Shown here piece by piece: positions 42,622 to 51,133 of a stretch of DNA of 64,000 bases. The first letter of the stretch is position 1, and each line of letters opens with the position of its first letter. Source of the stretch: JAFMJV01 sp034436555 (lineage in GTDB: Bacteria > Chloroflexota > Limnocylindria > Limnocylindrales > CSP1-4); contig DAOTUU010000039.1 of NCBI GenBank assembly GCA_034436555.1, positions 89,148-153,147 on the forward strand. Reading direction: 5' to 3'. The translations under genes and the position numbers were made by a program. The notes under the pieces are model-generated. The model had not been told where the DNA came from. It did no database searches and worked only from the letters and a program-made list of their open reading frames with translations.

Positions 42622-45186
42622 ATGACTCGAACCGAGGCGTCCCGCGATGCGCGGGACGTGCTGACCCAGGCGGAGGCGGCCGACCGCTCGCGGCGCGTCT
42701 CCGACGTGTCCTATGACCTGACGCTCCAGCTTCGGGCGGGTGACGACAGCTACGACGGGCGCGCCGTGGTCCGGTTCTCGCTCACCGACCGGAGCGGACC
42801 GCTGTTCCTGGACTTCACCGGCGAGGTCGCCGCGCTGACCATCAATGGGCGTCCCGCGACCGCGGACCAGCACGACCACCGCGTGTGGCTCCGTGCCGAC
42901 GAGCTGGCCCAGCGGATGGTCCTGGAGGTGACGTATCGCAACCGGTACGACCACTCGGGATCGGGATTCCATCGGTTCCTGGACCCGGAGGACGGCGCGG
43001 AGTACGTGCACAGCGACTTCGAGCCGTTCTCGGCCCACCGCCTGTTCCCCTGCTTCGACCAGCCGGACCTCAAGGCGACCTACGCGCTCACGGTGACCGC
43101 GCCCGCAGACTGGGAGGTGGTCAGCGCGACCCACGCCGCCCGGACCGAGCCGGTCGAGGACGGCAGGCACCGTCACACGTTCCCGACGACCGCCCGCTTC
43201 AGCACGTACCTGCTCGCGGTCGTGTGCGGTCCGTACGCCGTGGCGCGCTCCATCCACGACGGCATCCCCATGGGCATCTTCGCGCGGCGCTCCATGGCCG
43301 CCATCCTGGAGCGGGAGGCGGATGAGCTGTTCCGGGTGACCCGGCAGGGTCTCGACCTGTATCGGACCCTGTTCGGCCAGGCCTACCCCTTCGACAAGTA
43401 CGACCAGCTGTTCGTGCCCGAGTTCAACGCGGGCGCCATGGAGAACGTGGCCGCGGTCACGTTCCACGACAGCTTCCTGTTCCGCGATCCACCCACCGAG
43501 ACGCAGCGCCTCGAGCGGGCGGAGGTCGTCCTGCACGAGCTGGCCCACATGTGGTTCGGCAACCTCGTGACGCTGCGCTGGTGGAACGACCTGTGGCTCA
43601 ACGAGAGCTTCGCGACCTGGGCGTCCTTCCACGCCCTGGAGCGGGCCACCCGGTTCACGGACGCGTGGACCCGGTTCAACGGCGTGATGAAGCCCGCCGC
43701 GTACCGGGATGACCAGCGCGTCACCTCGCATCCCATCGCGATGCCCGTCCCGGACACCGACGCGGCGCAGACGAACTTCGACGCGATCGTCTACGAGAAG
43801 GGCGCATCGGTGCTGCGGCAGCTGATGGCCACCATCGGCGAGGACGCCTTCGCCGACGGGCTCGAGACGTACTTCGGGCGTCACGCCTGGGGGAACGCCA
43901 CGCTCGCTGACTTCCTGGGCTCCCTCGGTCAGGCCGCCGGCCGGTCGCTGGACGCCTGGGCCGACGGCTGGATCCGGACCAAGGGCACCGATGTCGTGGA
44001 GGCGACCTGGCGCGAGGTGGACGGCCGGATCGCGGACCTCTCCATCGCCATCAGCCCGTCAGATGCGGCGGCCCCCCCGCGCTCGCATGCGATGACCGTG
44101 GGGCTGGTGGCGGGGAGCGCGCCCCAGCTGCACATCACCTCGATCCCCGTCCTGGCCGAGGGTCCGCACACCGCCGTTCCGGAGGCGCAGGGGCATCCCG
44201 CACCGGTGCTCGTGATGCCCAACCACGGCGATCTCGACTACGCGCGGGTCCTGCTGGACGACCGCTCGGTGCGGTTCGCGCTCGCATCCACGGCGGACGT
44301 CACCGATTCGAGCCTGCGCCAGCTGCTCTGGAGCACGCTGTGGGACATGGTCCGGGAATCGCGGCTCGCATCGACGGCGCACCTCGAGGCGGTGATCCGG
44401 ATGCTGCCGCGCGAGCGGGATGCGGAGATCGCGGATTCCGTGCTGGAGCATGCGGTGGGCAGCCTCGCGGCGTACCTGCCGGAGGAACGGCGGGCGCATC
44501 AGGCCGCCGCGTTCATCGACCGGGCCGTGACGGTCGTCCTGGACGCCACCGCCCCGGACATCGCGCGCACCTGGCTTCGCGCGGCGGCCGCCGCGTCCGG
44601 CGACGCCATCGGCACCGCCGCGCTGGACCGCCTCATCGACCTCGTGGACCGCGCCCCGGAGGGCGTGCCGGTCGACCAGGATCTGCGCTGGAGCGTGGCC
44701 ATCACCGCGAGCGCCGCGGGCCGGGCCGACGCCGGCGCGCGGGTGGACGAGGAGGCATCGCGCGACCGCTCCGATCGAGGCGTCCGCGCGCGCATCACCG
44801 CGGAGGTCGCCCGGCCGGAGCGGGCGGCCAAGGCCGCGGCCTGGGAACGCATCAACGGCGCCGGCTACGGGTCATTCCAGCTGACCCGCGCCGCCATGCG
44901 CGGCTTCCAGTGGCCCAGCCAGCGGGACCTGCTGCTGCCGTTCCGCGACGGGTTCTTCGCCACGGTCCGACCCACGTTCGCACGCCGGGAATACCCCTTC
45001 GCGCGAGCCTGGATGCGCTTCCTGTTCCCGGGTCTGTGGGCGGAGGCGGATGTCGTGGCACGGGCTCAGGCCCTGCTGGGTCAGCTCGACCCCGCCGAGG
45101 CGGTGGCCGCCCGATCGCTGAGCGAGACCATCGACGACCAGCAGCGCATGATCCGCGTCCGCGCCCGCGCTCTCCAGCCCGGCTGA
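42622..45186 (+). CDS. pepN: Aminopeptidase N (M1 family)
   Basis: 854 residues with the M1 order: beta N-domain, GAMEN exopeptidase motif at 271-275, HELAH...NE zinc motif (His305, Glu306, His309, Glu328), the catalytic Tyr region in NFDAIVYEKGASVL, and an ERAP1-like helical C-domain. It removes N-terminal residues from peptides in the cytoplasm. This is the longer actinobacterial-type form. GGAGGAG at 42603-42609 serves the ATG; TAGACT at 42552-42557 is a candidate -10. It converges with the DEAD-box helicase gene. Confidence 0.95.
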   Translation: MTRTEASRDARDVLTQAEAADRSRRVSDVSYDLTLQLRAGDDSYDGRAVVRFSLTDRSGPLFLDFTGEVAALTINGRPATADQHDHRVWLRADELAQRMVLEVTYRNRYDHSGSGFHRFLDPEDGAEYVHSDFEPFSAHRLFPCFDQPDLKATYALTVTAPADWEVVSATHAARTEPVEDGRHRHTFPTTARFSTYLLAVVCGPYAVARSIHDGIPMGIFARRSMAAILEREADELFRVTRQGLDLYRTLFGQAYPFDKYDQLFVPEFNAGAMENVAAVTFHDSFLFRDPPTETQRLERAEVVLHELAHMWFGNLVTLRWWNDLWLNESFATWASFHALERATRFTDAWTRFNGVMKPAAYRDDQRVTSHPIAMPVPDTDAAQTNFDAIVYEKGASVLRQLMATIGEDAFADGLETYFGRHAWGNATLADFLGSLGQAAGRSLDAWADGWIRTKGTDVVEATWREVDGRIADLSIAISPSDAAAPPRSHAMTVGLVAGSAPQLHITSIPVLAEGPHTAVPEAQGHPAPVLVMPNHGDLDYARVLLDDRSVRFALASTADVTDSSLRQLLWSTLWDMVRESRLASTAHLEAVIRMLPRERDAEIADSVLEHAVGSLAAYLPEERRAHQAAAFIDRAVTVVLDATAPDIARTWLRAAAAASGDAIGTAALDRLIDLVDRAPEGVPVDQDLRWSVAITASAAGRADAGARVDEEASRDRSDRGVRARITAEVARPERAAKAAAWERINGAGYGSFQLTRAAMRGFQWPSQRDLLLPFRDGFFATVRPTFARREYPFARAWMRFLFPGLWAEADVVARAQALLGQLDPAEAVAARSLSETIDDQQRMIRVRARALQPG

Positions 45187-45253
45187 ACCCGCTCGCTCGG
45201 CGGCTGCGGGCGAGGGGTCGCCGTGGCGCCCCGCCCGGCCGGCAGGGGTCGCC

Positions 45254-46486
45254 TCAGCGCGGGCGCCCGCCCGAGGGCCGTCCCCGTCCGCCGCCCCGCG
45301 ATCCACCCGAGCGACCGGTCCGGGGAGCCGCGGTCGCGCGCGGATCCAGCTCGAAGCCGCGCACCTGGCGCACCGGCAGGTCGCGCTTCAGGAGCTTGTT
45401 CACGGACATCAGCTGCTCCTCCTCGTCGAGCGAGACGAGCGAGATGGCATGGCCCTCCATGCCCGCGCGGCCGGTCCGCCCGATGCGATGGACGTAGTCC
45501 TGGGCGTGGTACGGCAGCTCGAAGTTGACCACCTGCGGCAGCCCCTCGATGTCCAGGCCGCGCGCGGCCACGTCGGTCGCCACGAGCACCCGCACCTCGC
45601 CGCTCTTGAACATCTCCAGCGCCCGCTCCCGCTCGCTCTGGGTGCGGTCGCCATGGATGGCGGTCGCCTCCACACCGTCCCGGTCGAGCCAGCCCGCCAG
45701 ACGGGCCGCCATGTGCTTGGTGCGCGTGAACACGAGCACCTGGCGCAGGTCCCGCTTGCGCACGAGGTGGGCCAGCAGGTCCCGCTTGCGGTCGGCATCC
45801 ACGAGGTAGACCACCTGGTCCACGGATTCGGCCGCGGACACCCTGGGCGCCACATCCACCTCGTCCGGATTCCGCAGGATGGTGTTGGCGAGCGACTTCA
45901 CCTCGGGTGCCAGCGTCGCCGAGAACAGCAGGTTCTGGCGCTCCCGGGGCAGCATCGCGATGATCTTCCGGATGTCCTCGATGAAGCCCATGTCCAGCAT
46001 CCGGTCGGCCTCGTCGAGGACCAGCACCTCGACGTTGGTGAGGTTCACCAGCCTGCTGCCCGCATGGTCCAGGAGTCGGCCAGGGGTGGCCACGAGGATC
46101 TCGATGCCGCCCAGCAGCGCCTTCTCCTGGGGGCCCATCGGGACGCCGCCATAGACCACGAGGCAGCGCAGCGGCAGGTGGCGGCCATACGCCCGGAACG
46201 AAGCTTCCACCTGGACGGCCAGTTCCCGCGTGGGCGTGACGATGAGCGCCCGCACCGGGTGACGCGCGGGCGAGAACGACGCGTTGGCGTGCTGCTTGAG
46301 GCGGTGCAGGATGGGCAGCGCGAAGGCCGCCGTCTTACCCGTGCCGGTCTGGGCGCGCGCGATGAGGTCGCGGCCCGAGAGGGCGATCGGGATCGCCTGC
46401 TGCTGCACCGGCGTGGGGATGGTGTAGCCCTCCTCGCGCACGGCGCGCAGGAGTTCGGGGGCAAGGCCCAGGTCGTCGAAGGACAT
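45254..46486 (-). CDS. DEAD-box RNA helicase, RhlE type
   Basis: 410 residues with all helicase motifs: Q motif (IPTPVQQQAIP), AQTGTGKT, PTRELA, TPGRLLD, DEAD, SAT, and HRIGRTGRAG. A short Gly/Arg tail (GRSGGSRGGGRGRPSGGRPR) is an RGG-like RNA-binding end. It unwinds RNA duplexes in cold adaptation, ribosome assembly or mRNA decay. A second, longer paralogue is at 56.6 kb. The start is ATG 46486, where the Q-motif region begins; there is no clear Shine-Dalgarno. Confidence 0.95.
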   Translation of the reverse strand: MSFDDLGLAPELLRAVREEGYTIPTPVQQQAIPIALSGRDLIARAQTGTGKTAAFALPILHRLKQHANASFSPARHPVRALIVTPTRELAVQVEASFRAYGRHLPLRCLVVYGGVPMGPQEKALLGGIEILVATPGRLLDHAGSRLVNLTNVEVLVLDEADRMLDMGFIEDIRKIIAMLPRERQNLLFSATLAPEVKSLANTILRNPDEVDVAPRVSAAESVDQVVYLVDADRKRDLLAHLVRKRDLRQVLVFTRTKHMAARLAGWLDRDGVEATAIHGDRTQSERERALEMFKSGEVRVLVATDVAARGLDIEGLPQVVNFELPYHAQDYVHRIGRTGRAGMEGHAISLVSLDEEEQLMSVNKLLKRDLPVRQVRGFELDPRATAAPRTGRSGGSRGGGRGRPSGGRPR

Positions 46487-46614
46487 CGGTTGGCTGGCTT
46501 CTCGCGGTCGTGACGATCCACTCGCTGCTCGGTCCAGGATCGTCGGGATGCTGGGCACGCCGTGGGCGCGACGCCGGCCGAGAGGCGTCAACGAATCATC
46601 CGTTGGCGGTGAGT

Positions 46615-47055
46615 CTACGCCGGTCCGTCGGCGTCGGTGGGGACCGGCCTGAGCCGGAACGCCGGACCGCCGCCCAGGCCCTCCGCGGGCGTGCCGTAGC
46701 GCAGGATGAGCGCCGTCACCGCGCGTGATGCGGCGGCCCCATCGAGCGGCTCCGCGACGCATGCCCGGTCGAGGTCGGCGTACGCGATGCGACAGCTCGG
46801 ATCGGCCTGGAGGTTGCGCGCCCAGTCGGTGTCGGGGCTGTTCGCCGCCACGAGCAGCGAACCGTCCGGCTCGGGCACGAACCCGATCGCCGCCACGCGG
46901 ACGCGCCCGCTCCGGCGACCGCGCGTCGCAACCAGCAGGACGCGGCCGCCTGCCGCCAGCTCCGCGCCCACCGCGTCGTCGGTCGCCGCCACGAGGTCGT
47001 CGGGCAGCGTCACCGGGTCGTCGGGCCGTGTCACCGGGTCGTCGGGCCGTGTCAC
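46615..47055 (-). CDS. DDN-family (deazaflavin-dependent nitroreductase-like) protein
   Basis: 146 residues with the split-barrel pattern of the F420-dependent DDN/nitroreductase group: LLVATRGRRSGRVRVAAIGFVPEPDGSLLVAANSP, then DTDWARNLQADPSCRI. F420 use is inferred from the family. The N-terminus encodes three 7-residue repeats (DDPVTRP type) from a 21-bp DNA repeat at 47011-47060, so the real start may be later, at GTG 46992 or near it. GTG 47055 overlaps the stop of the DUF1992 gene as GTGA. Confidence 0.82.
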   Translation of the reverse strand: MTRPDDPVTRPDDPVTLPDDLVAATDDAVGAELAAGGRVLLVATRGRRSGRVRVAAIGFVPEPDGSLLVAANSPDTDWARNLQADPSCRIAYADLDRACVAEPLDGAAASRAVTALILRYGTPAEGLGGGPAFRLRPVPTDADGPA

Positions 47056-47060
47056 CGGGT
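47011..47060. repeat. 21-bp tandem repeat at a gene junction
   Basis: About two and a half copies of a 21-bp unit containing GTCACCGGGTCGTCGGGCC span the coupled start of the DDN-family gene and the end of the DUF1992 gene. Copy-number change would alter the N-terminus of the former by 7 residues per unit. Confidence 0.8.
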
Positions 47061-47585
47061 CGTCGGATCCGACGGCGGCCCACCCTGCATCGCCTCCTCG
47101 AGCGCGGCCAGCGCCGCCTCGCGCCCGATGGGCAGGCGGTGGCTGCGGACGATCGGTGCCTCCGTGTCGAGCCTGCGGACCATGGCGTCATGGTCGGCCG
47201 CCGCCTGCGTCACCTGGCGACGGAGTCCGGCGCGCAGCGGAGGGGGCGTCCGGTGGGCGCGCGCGAGCAGGCGGTCGTATGCCTCGCGCAGTCGGCGCAC
47301 CTCCTTGTCGGTCTCGATCCAGGGCGGTGCCACGCCGGCATTGCGCAGCAGGTGGAAGGCGAGGCCCATGTCGCCGGCGTAGGGGTTCTCGTCCACCGTG
47401 ATGGGTCGGCCGTGCCCGGGCAGGTCGTCGAACTCGCCTCGCTCCTGGGCCTCGCGGATGAGTCGTTCGGTCACCGACTCCCAGGTGGGTCCGAAGGACC
47501 GGACGCCATCCGCATCCCGGCGGACCACGGGTCCGCGGTCGCGCTCAAGGGCGGGACGACGTCCGGCGGAGCGATCGGCGCTCAT
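47052..47585 (-). CDS. DUF1992 (DnaJ-homologue subfamily C28-like) protein
   Basis: 177 residues with the DUF1992 signature: SVTERLIREAQERGEFDDLPGHGRPITVDENPY, then a helical second half with LLARAHRTPPPLRAGLRR. The family has no J domain and no confirmed function. ATG 47585 is used as start. Its stop overlaps the proposed GTG of the DDN-family gene (GTGA), so the two are coupled. The small zinc-ribbon gene upstream ends 43 nt away on the same strand. Confidence 0.88.
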   Translation of the reverse strand: MSADRSAGRRPALERDRGPVVRRDADGVRSFGPTWESVTERLIREAQERGEFDDLPGHGRPITVDENPYAGDMGLAFHLLRNAGVAPPWIETDKEVRRLREAYDRLLARAHRTPPPLRAGLRRQVTQAAADHDAMVRRLDTEAPIVRSHRLPIGREAALAALEEAMQGGPPSDPTTR

Positions 47586-47628
47586 GGGGCCGGGATGCCA
47601 CGCATGTGGCGTCCCTCCGACCGGCGGA

Positions 47629-47844
47629 TCAGTGGGCGGACGCGAGGCCGGATCCGCGCATCGCGCGGCGGCGGTAGCCGCAGATGGGACACACCGCCAC
47701 ATCTCGCACGGGGTCGACCTCCATGAATGTGGCGCAGCCGTTCGTGTTGCACAGCAGCCGGAGGGCGTGGCTCCGGCGCAGACGGCGCTGCGCGATGGCG
47801 CGCTGGCTGAGGCTCGCGGGGGAGCCGGGTGATCGGGACAGCAT
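47629..47844 (-). CDS. Small Cys-rich zinc-ribbon protein
   Basis: 71 residues, basic N-terminus, then LLCNTNGCATF and AVCPICGYRR, which make a C-x4-C / C-x2-C zinc ribbon. The predicted message starts from TACACT near 48024-48029 with a leader of about 170 nt, or the start may be elsewhere. It is upstream of and co-directional with DUF1992. The function is unknown. Confidence 0.65.
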   Translation of the reverse strand: MLSRSPGSPASLSQRAIAQRRLRRSHALRLLCNTNGCATFMEVDPVRDVAVCPICGYRRRAMRGSGLASAH

Positions 47845-48086
47845 GGGACCTGTTCGCTTCCTGGGCCGCGTCGCGCGATCTCGCGTGGCGACCCGTACAT
47901 GGTCCGGGCTCGACCCCGCGCGACTCCGCGCGGAGGAACACCGGTGTTTGATCGAGGCGGCGCCGGCGCGGGAGCGGAGGTTCTGATGCTCTGACCTGCG
48001 CGGCGCGATCGCCTGTTGCAGCAGTGTACGCCATCTCGCGCGATCGGGTTCTGGGCCCTGGGTCCCGGTCCCGGTGGAGACCGGTC

Positions 48087-48746
48087 CTAGCGCCGGCCCA
48101 GGCGACTGGCGGCCTCGAACGCGACGAGCGAGATGACCAGGCCCACGGTGAGGGTCACGGCCCGACCCAGCATGCCCCGCCGACCCGCCGGCGGGACGAC
48201 CGCGATGCGCGCGGGTCCGGCCAGCGTCGGCGGCGCCGATGGAGCACCCGGAGCGACCGGATCGGGCTTCGCCTGGGCGGACCGCGCTGACAGGATGGGT
48301 GTGGTCGGATCGGCAGGCCCGGCGGCCGGCGGCACGATGGCCGGCACGACCCGCACCGGGATGGTCGTGCCGGTGGGCACGGACGCGGCGGCCGGAGTGC
48401 GCGCGACCGCGGCTTCCGTCACGATCGGGATCGCCACGAGCGGCCGTCTCCCGGCCGTCTCCCGGATGGCGTCGGAGGGCGGATCCATCACCCGACGCGA
48501 TGCGCTCCGGGGCCGGAACCAGTCATCAGGCACCTGCTGGGTGCCCACGATGACGCCCGCGAACGCGGACAGCGGCTCCGTCCACGGCGCGCGCACGAGA
48601 TGACGACCGCGGATGGGTGCCCCCACGACCGGGATGGCCACGGGCACCGCTCGCACGGCGGGCGAGTCCGGAGCGGTGGCCGTCGCGGTCGCGGAGAACG
48701 CGGTCTCCCACGGTGCGCGCGAGGTCATCATCGTGGTGACGGACAC
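48087..48746 (-). CDS. Hypothetical protein with C-terminal membrane helix
   Basis: 219 residues, Ala/Pro/Val/Thr-rich and mostly disordered-looking, ending in one hydrophobic helix (GRAVTLTVGLVISLVAFEAASRLGRR) that would anchor it in the membrane by its tail. GTG 48746 is chosen because GGGAGGAG lies about 8 nt upstream; an ATG 93 nt earlier is in frame but without a ribosome binding site. No domain is recognised. It is divergent from the multi-span membrane protein gene. Confidence 0.6.
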   Translation of the reverse strand: MSVTTMMTSRAPWETAFSATATATAPDSPAVRAVPVAIPVVGAPIRGRHLVRAPWTEPLSAFAGVIVGTQQVPDDWFRPRSASRRVMDPPSDAIRETAGRRPLVAIPIVTEAAVARTPAAASVPTGTTIPVRVVPAIVPPAAGPADPTTPILSARSAQAKPDPVAPGAPSAPPTLAGPARIAVVPPAGRRGMLGRAVTLTVGLVISLVAFEAASRLGRR

Positions 48747-48942
48747 CGGTGCGTCTCCTCCCGGCGCATCCCCGACATCTGGTGGGGTGCGGTGTGGTGA
48801 GGGTACGACATCCGGCCGGGTGTGGACAAGATGCACCACCCAGATGCCGTCCGCCGATGCGACGACGCGGCCGGCACCGCGGCCGGATCCAGGACCCCTT
48901 CGGCTAGGATGGCCCTCGATCGATCATCGCGATGAGGCATCC

Positions 48943-50217
48943 GTGCAACTGACGACCCGCCCGCCCACGCCCGTCCTCCGCGCGCGCGTGGACCGCTCAC
49001 GTGACCGAGAGGTGACCGTCGCCGGACTCGCCCTGGCCGCCGTCTACCTCCTCGTCGCGATCCTCGCGGTCATCGTCGGCGGAGGCGATCCGTGGCTGCC
49101 GCTCCATCTCGCGCTCGCGGGGGGCGCGTCGGTCGCGATCGGGGCGGTCCTGCCGTTCTTCGCCGCTTCCCTGGTGGCGGTGGCGCCGGCGACCACCGGC
49201 CCTCGGGTCGCGGCCATCGGGTTGATCGCCGGGGGTGCGGCGGGCGTCACGCTCGGCTGGCGGCTGGGCAACCTGGGACTCTCGGCGCTCGGCGGGCTGG
49301 CCTATCTGGCGGGGATGGTCGTGCTGCTGGGCATCACCCTCGGATTGCTGCGGCGCTCGCTGGGCGCGTCGCGGCGGATCTTCGCGATGCTGTACGGCGC
49401 AGCCATCGGCTGCGTGCTGGCGGGAGCCGCGCTGTCCACCTCGATGCTGGCAGGGGTGCCCGCGGTGCTCGCCTCCTGGATGACGCTCCGGGTGTCGCAC
49501 GCGTGGCTCAACCTGTTCGGGTTCGTGGGCCTCGTGATCGCCGCCACGCTCATCCATTTCTACCCCACGGTGGTGGGTGCGCGGATCGGCCAGGGGCGTG
49601 TGTTCGTGATCGGCATCGTGGCGCTCGCGGCGGGCCCCCCAGTCGTCGCCCTGGGATTCGCGCTGGGCGCGTGGCTGCCGATCGCGGTGGGCGGCGTGCT
49701 CACGATCGGCGGTTGCGTCGTGCTTGCGGGCTACGCGGTGGATGTGCTGCGGCGCCGAGCACGCTGGACCACCGATGCCGACTGGCACCGCTTCGCGATC
49801 GGTTCGCTGACGGCGGCGATCGTCTGGCTCGTCGGTGCGGAGATCGGCGCTGCGATCGCCGCGATGGTCCACGGTCCCGGTGGCTCCGGCTGGATCGGCG
49901 GTGTCGTCGCGCTGCCCCTCGTGGTGGGCGCCGTCATCCAGGGCATCATCGGCTCGTGGACGCACCTCGTGCCCGCGATCGGACCGGGTGGCCCCGCGCA
50001 GCACGCGGCGCAGCGGCGCATCCTCGGCCGCCACGCCCTGCTGCGCCTGGGCCTGTTCCAGGTCGGGGTGGCCGTGCTTCTCGTCGCGGCCCTCGGACAC
50101 CTCGACGGGCCCATCGAGACGCTTGGCCTCGCACTCGTCGTCCTGCCCACGGCGCTCTCCCTGGGTCTGCTCGCGCTTGCCCTGCGGGGTCGGTATGGGA
50201 CGCCTGGGAGTCCCTGA
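48943..50217 (+). CDS. Multi-span membrane protein with conserved His residues (NnrS/copper-oxidase membrane-domain-like)
   Basis: 424 residues with about eleven or twelve membrane helices. Histidines sit inside or at helix ends in patterns HLALAGG, SHAWLNLFGFVGLVIAATLIHFYPTVVGARI, and GSWTHLVPAIGPGGPAQHA. This resembles the membrane part found with actinobacterial multicopper oxidases and the heme-copper/NnrS-type proteins, which suggests heme or copper ligation, but the family is not certain. TAGGAT at 48905-48910 is a candidate -10 with a leader of about 25 nt; GATGAGG precedes the GTG. Confidence 0.7.
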   Translation: MQLTTRPPTPVLRARVDRSRDREVTVAGLALAAVYLLVAILAVIVGGGDPWLPLHLALAGGASVAIGAVLPFFAASLVAVAPATTGPRVAAIGLIAGGAAGVTLGWRLGNLGLSALGGLAYLAGMVVLLGITLGLLRRSLGASRRIFAMLYGAAIGCVLAGAALSTSMLAGVPAVLASWMTLRVSHAWLNLFGFVGLVIAATLIHFYPTVVGARIGQGRVFVIGIVALAAGPPVVALGFALGAWLPIAVGGVLTIGGCVVLAGYAVDVLRRRARWTTDADWHRFAIGSLTAAIVWLVGAEIGAAIAAMVHGPGGSGWIGGVVALPLVVGAVIQGIIGSWTHLVPAIGPGGPAQHAAQRRILGRHALLRLGLFQVGVAVLLVAALGHLDGPIETLGLALVVLPTALSLGLLALALRGRYGTPGSP

Positions 50218-50442
50218 GCGAGGGTGGGTGCGGCACTCCTGACAGACGTGTGGGTCTGTTGGACGGATCGCCCGCCCCGCCCCCGCCGCCGCTCGCGCGC
50301 AGCCACGCCCACCCGCCGCCAGCCGCGCCCGCCGCGCCCCGGGGCCACCCGGGCGGCTGGGCCAGCACCCGATGGCCGGACCGGGCCACACCGGCACCCG
50401 CGGGCGGGCGGACGGCGCACCCGATCGAGGCCCGGGAGGGCC
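50218..50442. other. Intergenic stretch before the 50.5-kb small transcription unit
   Basis: No gene is seen. The sequence is very C/G-rich with homopolymer-like runs of CCGCC and no clear repeat; it ends at the promoter at 50443. Confidence 0.4.
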
Positions 50443-50471
50443 TTGACTCTCGTCACGCATGGGCGTAGAGT
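50443..50471 (+). promoter_or_regulatory. Strong sigma70-type promoter
   Basis: TTGACT (50443-50448) and TAGAGT (50466-50471) are separated by exactly 17 nt, the best -35/-10 pair I found in the window. The start would be near 50478. Confidence 0.65.
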
Positions 50472-50495
50472 CCTTGCCAAGAGGTGATGCGAGCC

Positions 50496-50660
50496 ATGCA
50501 GATCCAGCACCGTCAGCAAGGACCGAAGACCGGTCAGAGCGACCCGGGCCTCGTGGGGTCCGTGGCGCTGCTGAGCACGACGGATGCGTCCTGCGGCACG
50601 AGCAACCTCGCCACCCGTCCCCGAGCGGGGAACTACAGCTCAGATACCAGAGCGGGCTGA
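50496..50660 (+). CDS. Candidate 54-residue small protein (or leader of a small RNA)
   Basis: A 54-codon frame begins 7 nt after GAGGTGAT (50481-50488), a long match to the anti-Shine-Dalgarno. The peptide begins MQIQHRQQGPKTGQSDPG and continues with a Ser/Thr-rich half containing one Cys (VALLSTTDASCGTSNLATRP). It does not resemble a known family. A strong promoter and a downstream hairpin enclose it, so it is an independent transcript of about 280 nt. It could encode a small or modified peptide, or the unit could be a structured regulatory RNA in which the frame is incidental. Confidence 0.45.
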   Translation: MQIQHRQQGPKTGQSDPGLVGSVALLSTTDASCGTSNLATRPRAGNYSSDTRAG

Positions 50661-50734
50661 GCAGGGCGCCTGGGCCCGCGAGGCGCGGAGGCCGCGCCCG
50701 ACCCGGACGCCCCGTCTGATCGAGTTGACGAATC

Positions 50735-50760
50735 GACCCACGCTTGGCCGCGTGGGTCGT
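50735..50760 (+). terminator. Hairpin ending the small transcription unit
   Basis: CGACCCACGC-TTGGCC-GCGTGGGTCG is a perfect 10-bp stem with a 6-nt loop. It is followed by TTCGATT and not a full T-tract. It also faces the 3' end of the convergent gene at 50810 and may serve both. Confidence 0.55.
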
Positions 50761-50809
50761 TCGATTCCGGGCACTCGACCGATCCGGAGACCGTCCGGGT
50801 GGGGTGCGT

Positions 50810-51097
50810 TCAGACGAGGTCCGGGCGGCCCTCGCGTCGCGGCGGATGGAAGCTCACCACGACCCGCCTCGGGCTGCCGGCCGGGTCGCGGGTGGTGAGG
50901 TCGAACTGGCCCGGAAACGCCACGCGCAGCGCGGTGCGCAGGTCCGCGAGCGTCCGCTCGAACAGCGCGGCGTCGGCGACGCCGCGCGCGTAGGTCGCCA
51001 GTTCCTCCCGATCTCGGAAGCGCGCCAGCACGTGGATCGCCTCGAACCCGTCGGCGTCCCAGGCGATGCGGACGGACCCGTCCGGTTCGATGAGCAT
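50810..51097 (-). CDS. Hypothetical 95-residue protein
   Basis: Small acidic/basic mixed protein starting LIEPDGSVRIAWDADGFEAIHVLARFRDREEL. No domain is recognised; the codon use matches neighbours and the frame is free of stops on the coding strand. It is divergent from the PPOX-class gene, with only 36 nt between the starts. ATG 51097 is used. An upstream in-frame ATG would overlap that divergent gene. Confidence 0.6.
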   Translation of the reverse strand: MLIEPDGSVRIAWDADGFEAIHVLARFRDREELATYARGVADAALFERTLADLRTALRVAFPGQFDLTTRDPAGSPRRVVVSFHPPRREGRPDLV

Positions 51098-51121
51098 CCG
51101 CGCATGGTACGGGAGCAGGCC

Positions 51122-51127
51122 TATGCT
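51122..51127 (+). promoter_or_regulatory. -10 box for a leaderless PPOX-class gene
   Basis: TATGCT ends 6 nt before the ATG at 51134, again without a Shine-Dalgarno. Confidence 0.45.
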
Positions 51128-51133
51128 CGGTCG

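Noticed and set aside
50735..50775. TTCGATTCC after a stem, resembling a tRNA T-arm
   Set aside because: The flanking bases do not form a T-stem, no acceptor or anticodon stem can be built, and the upstream stem is better read as a hairpin terminator.
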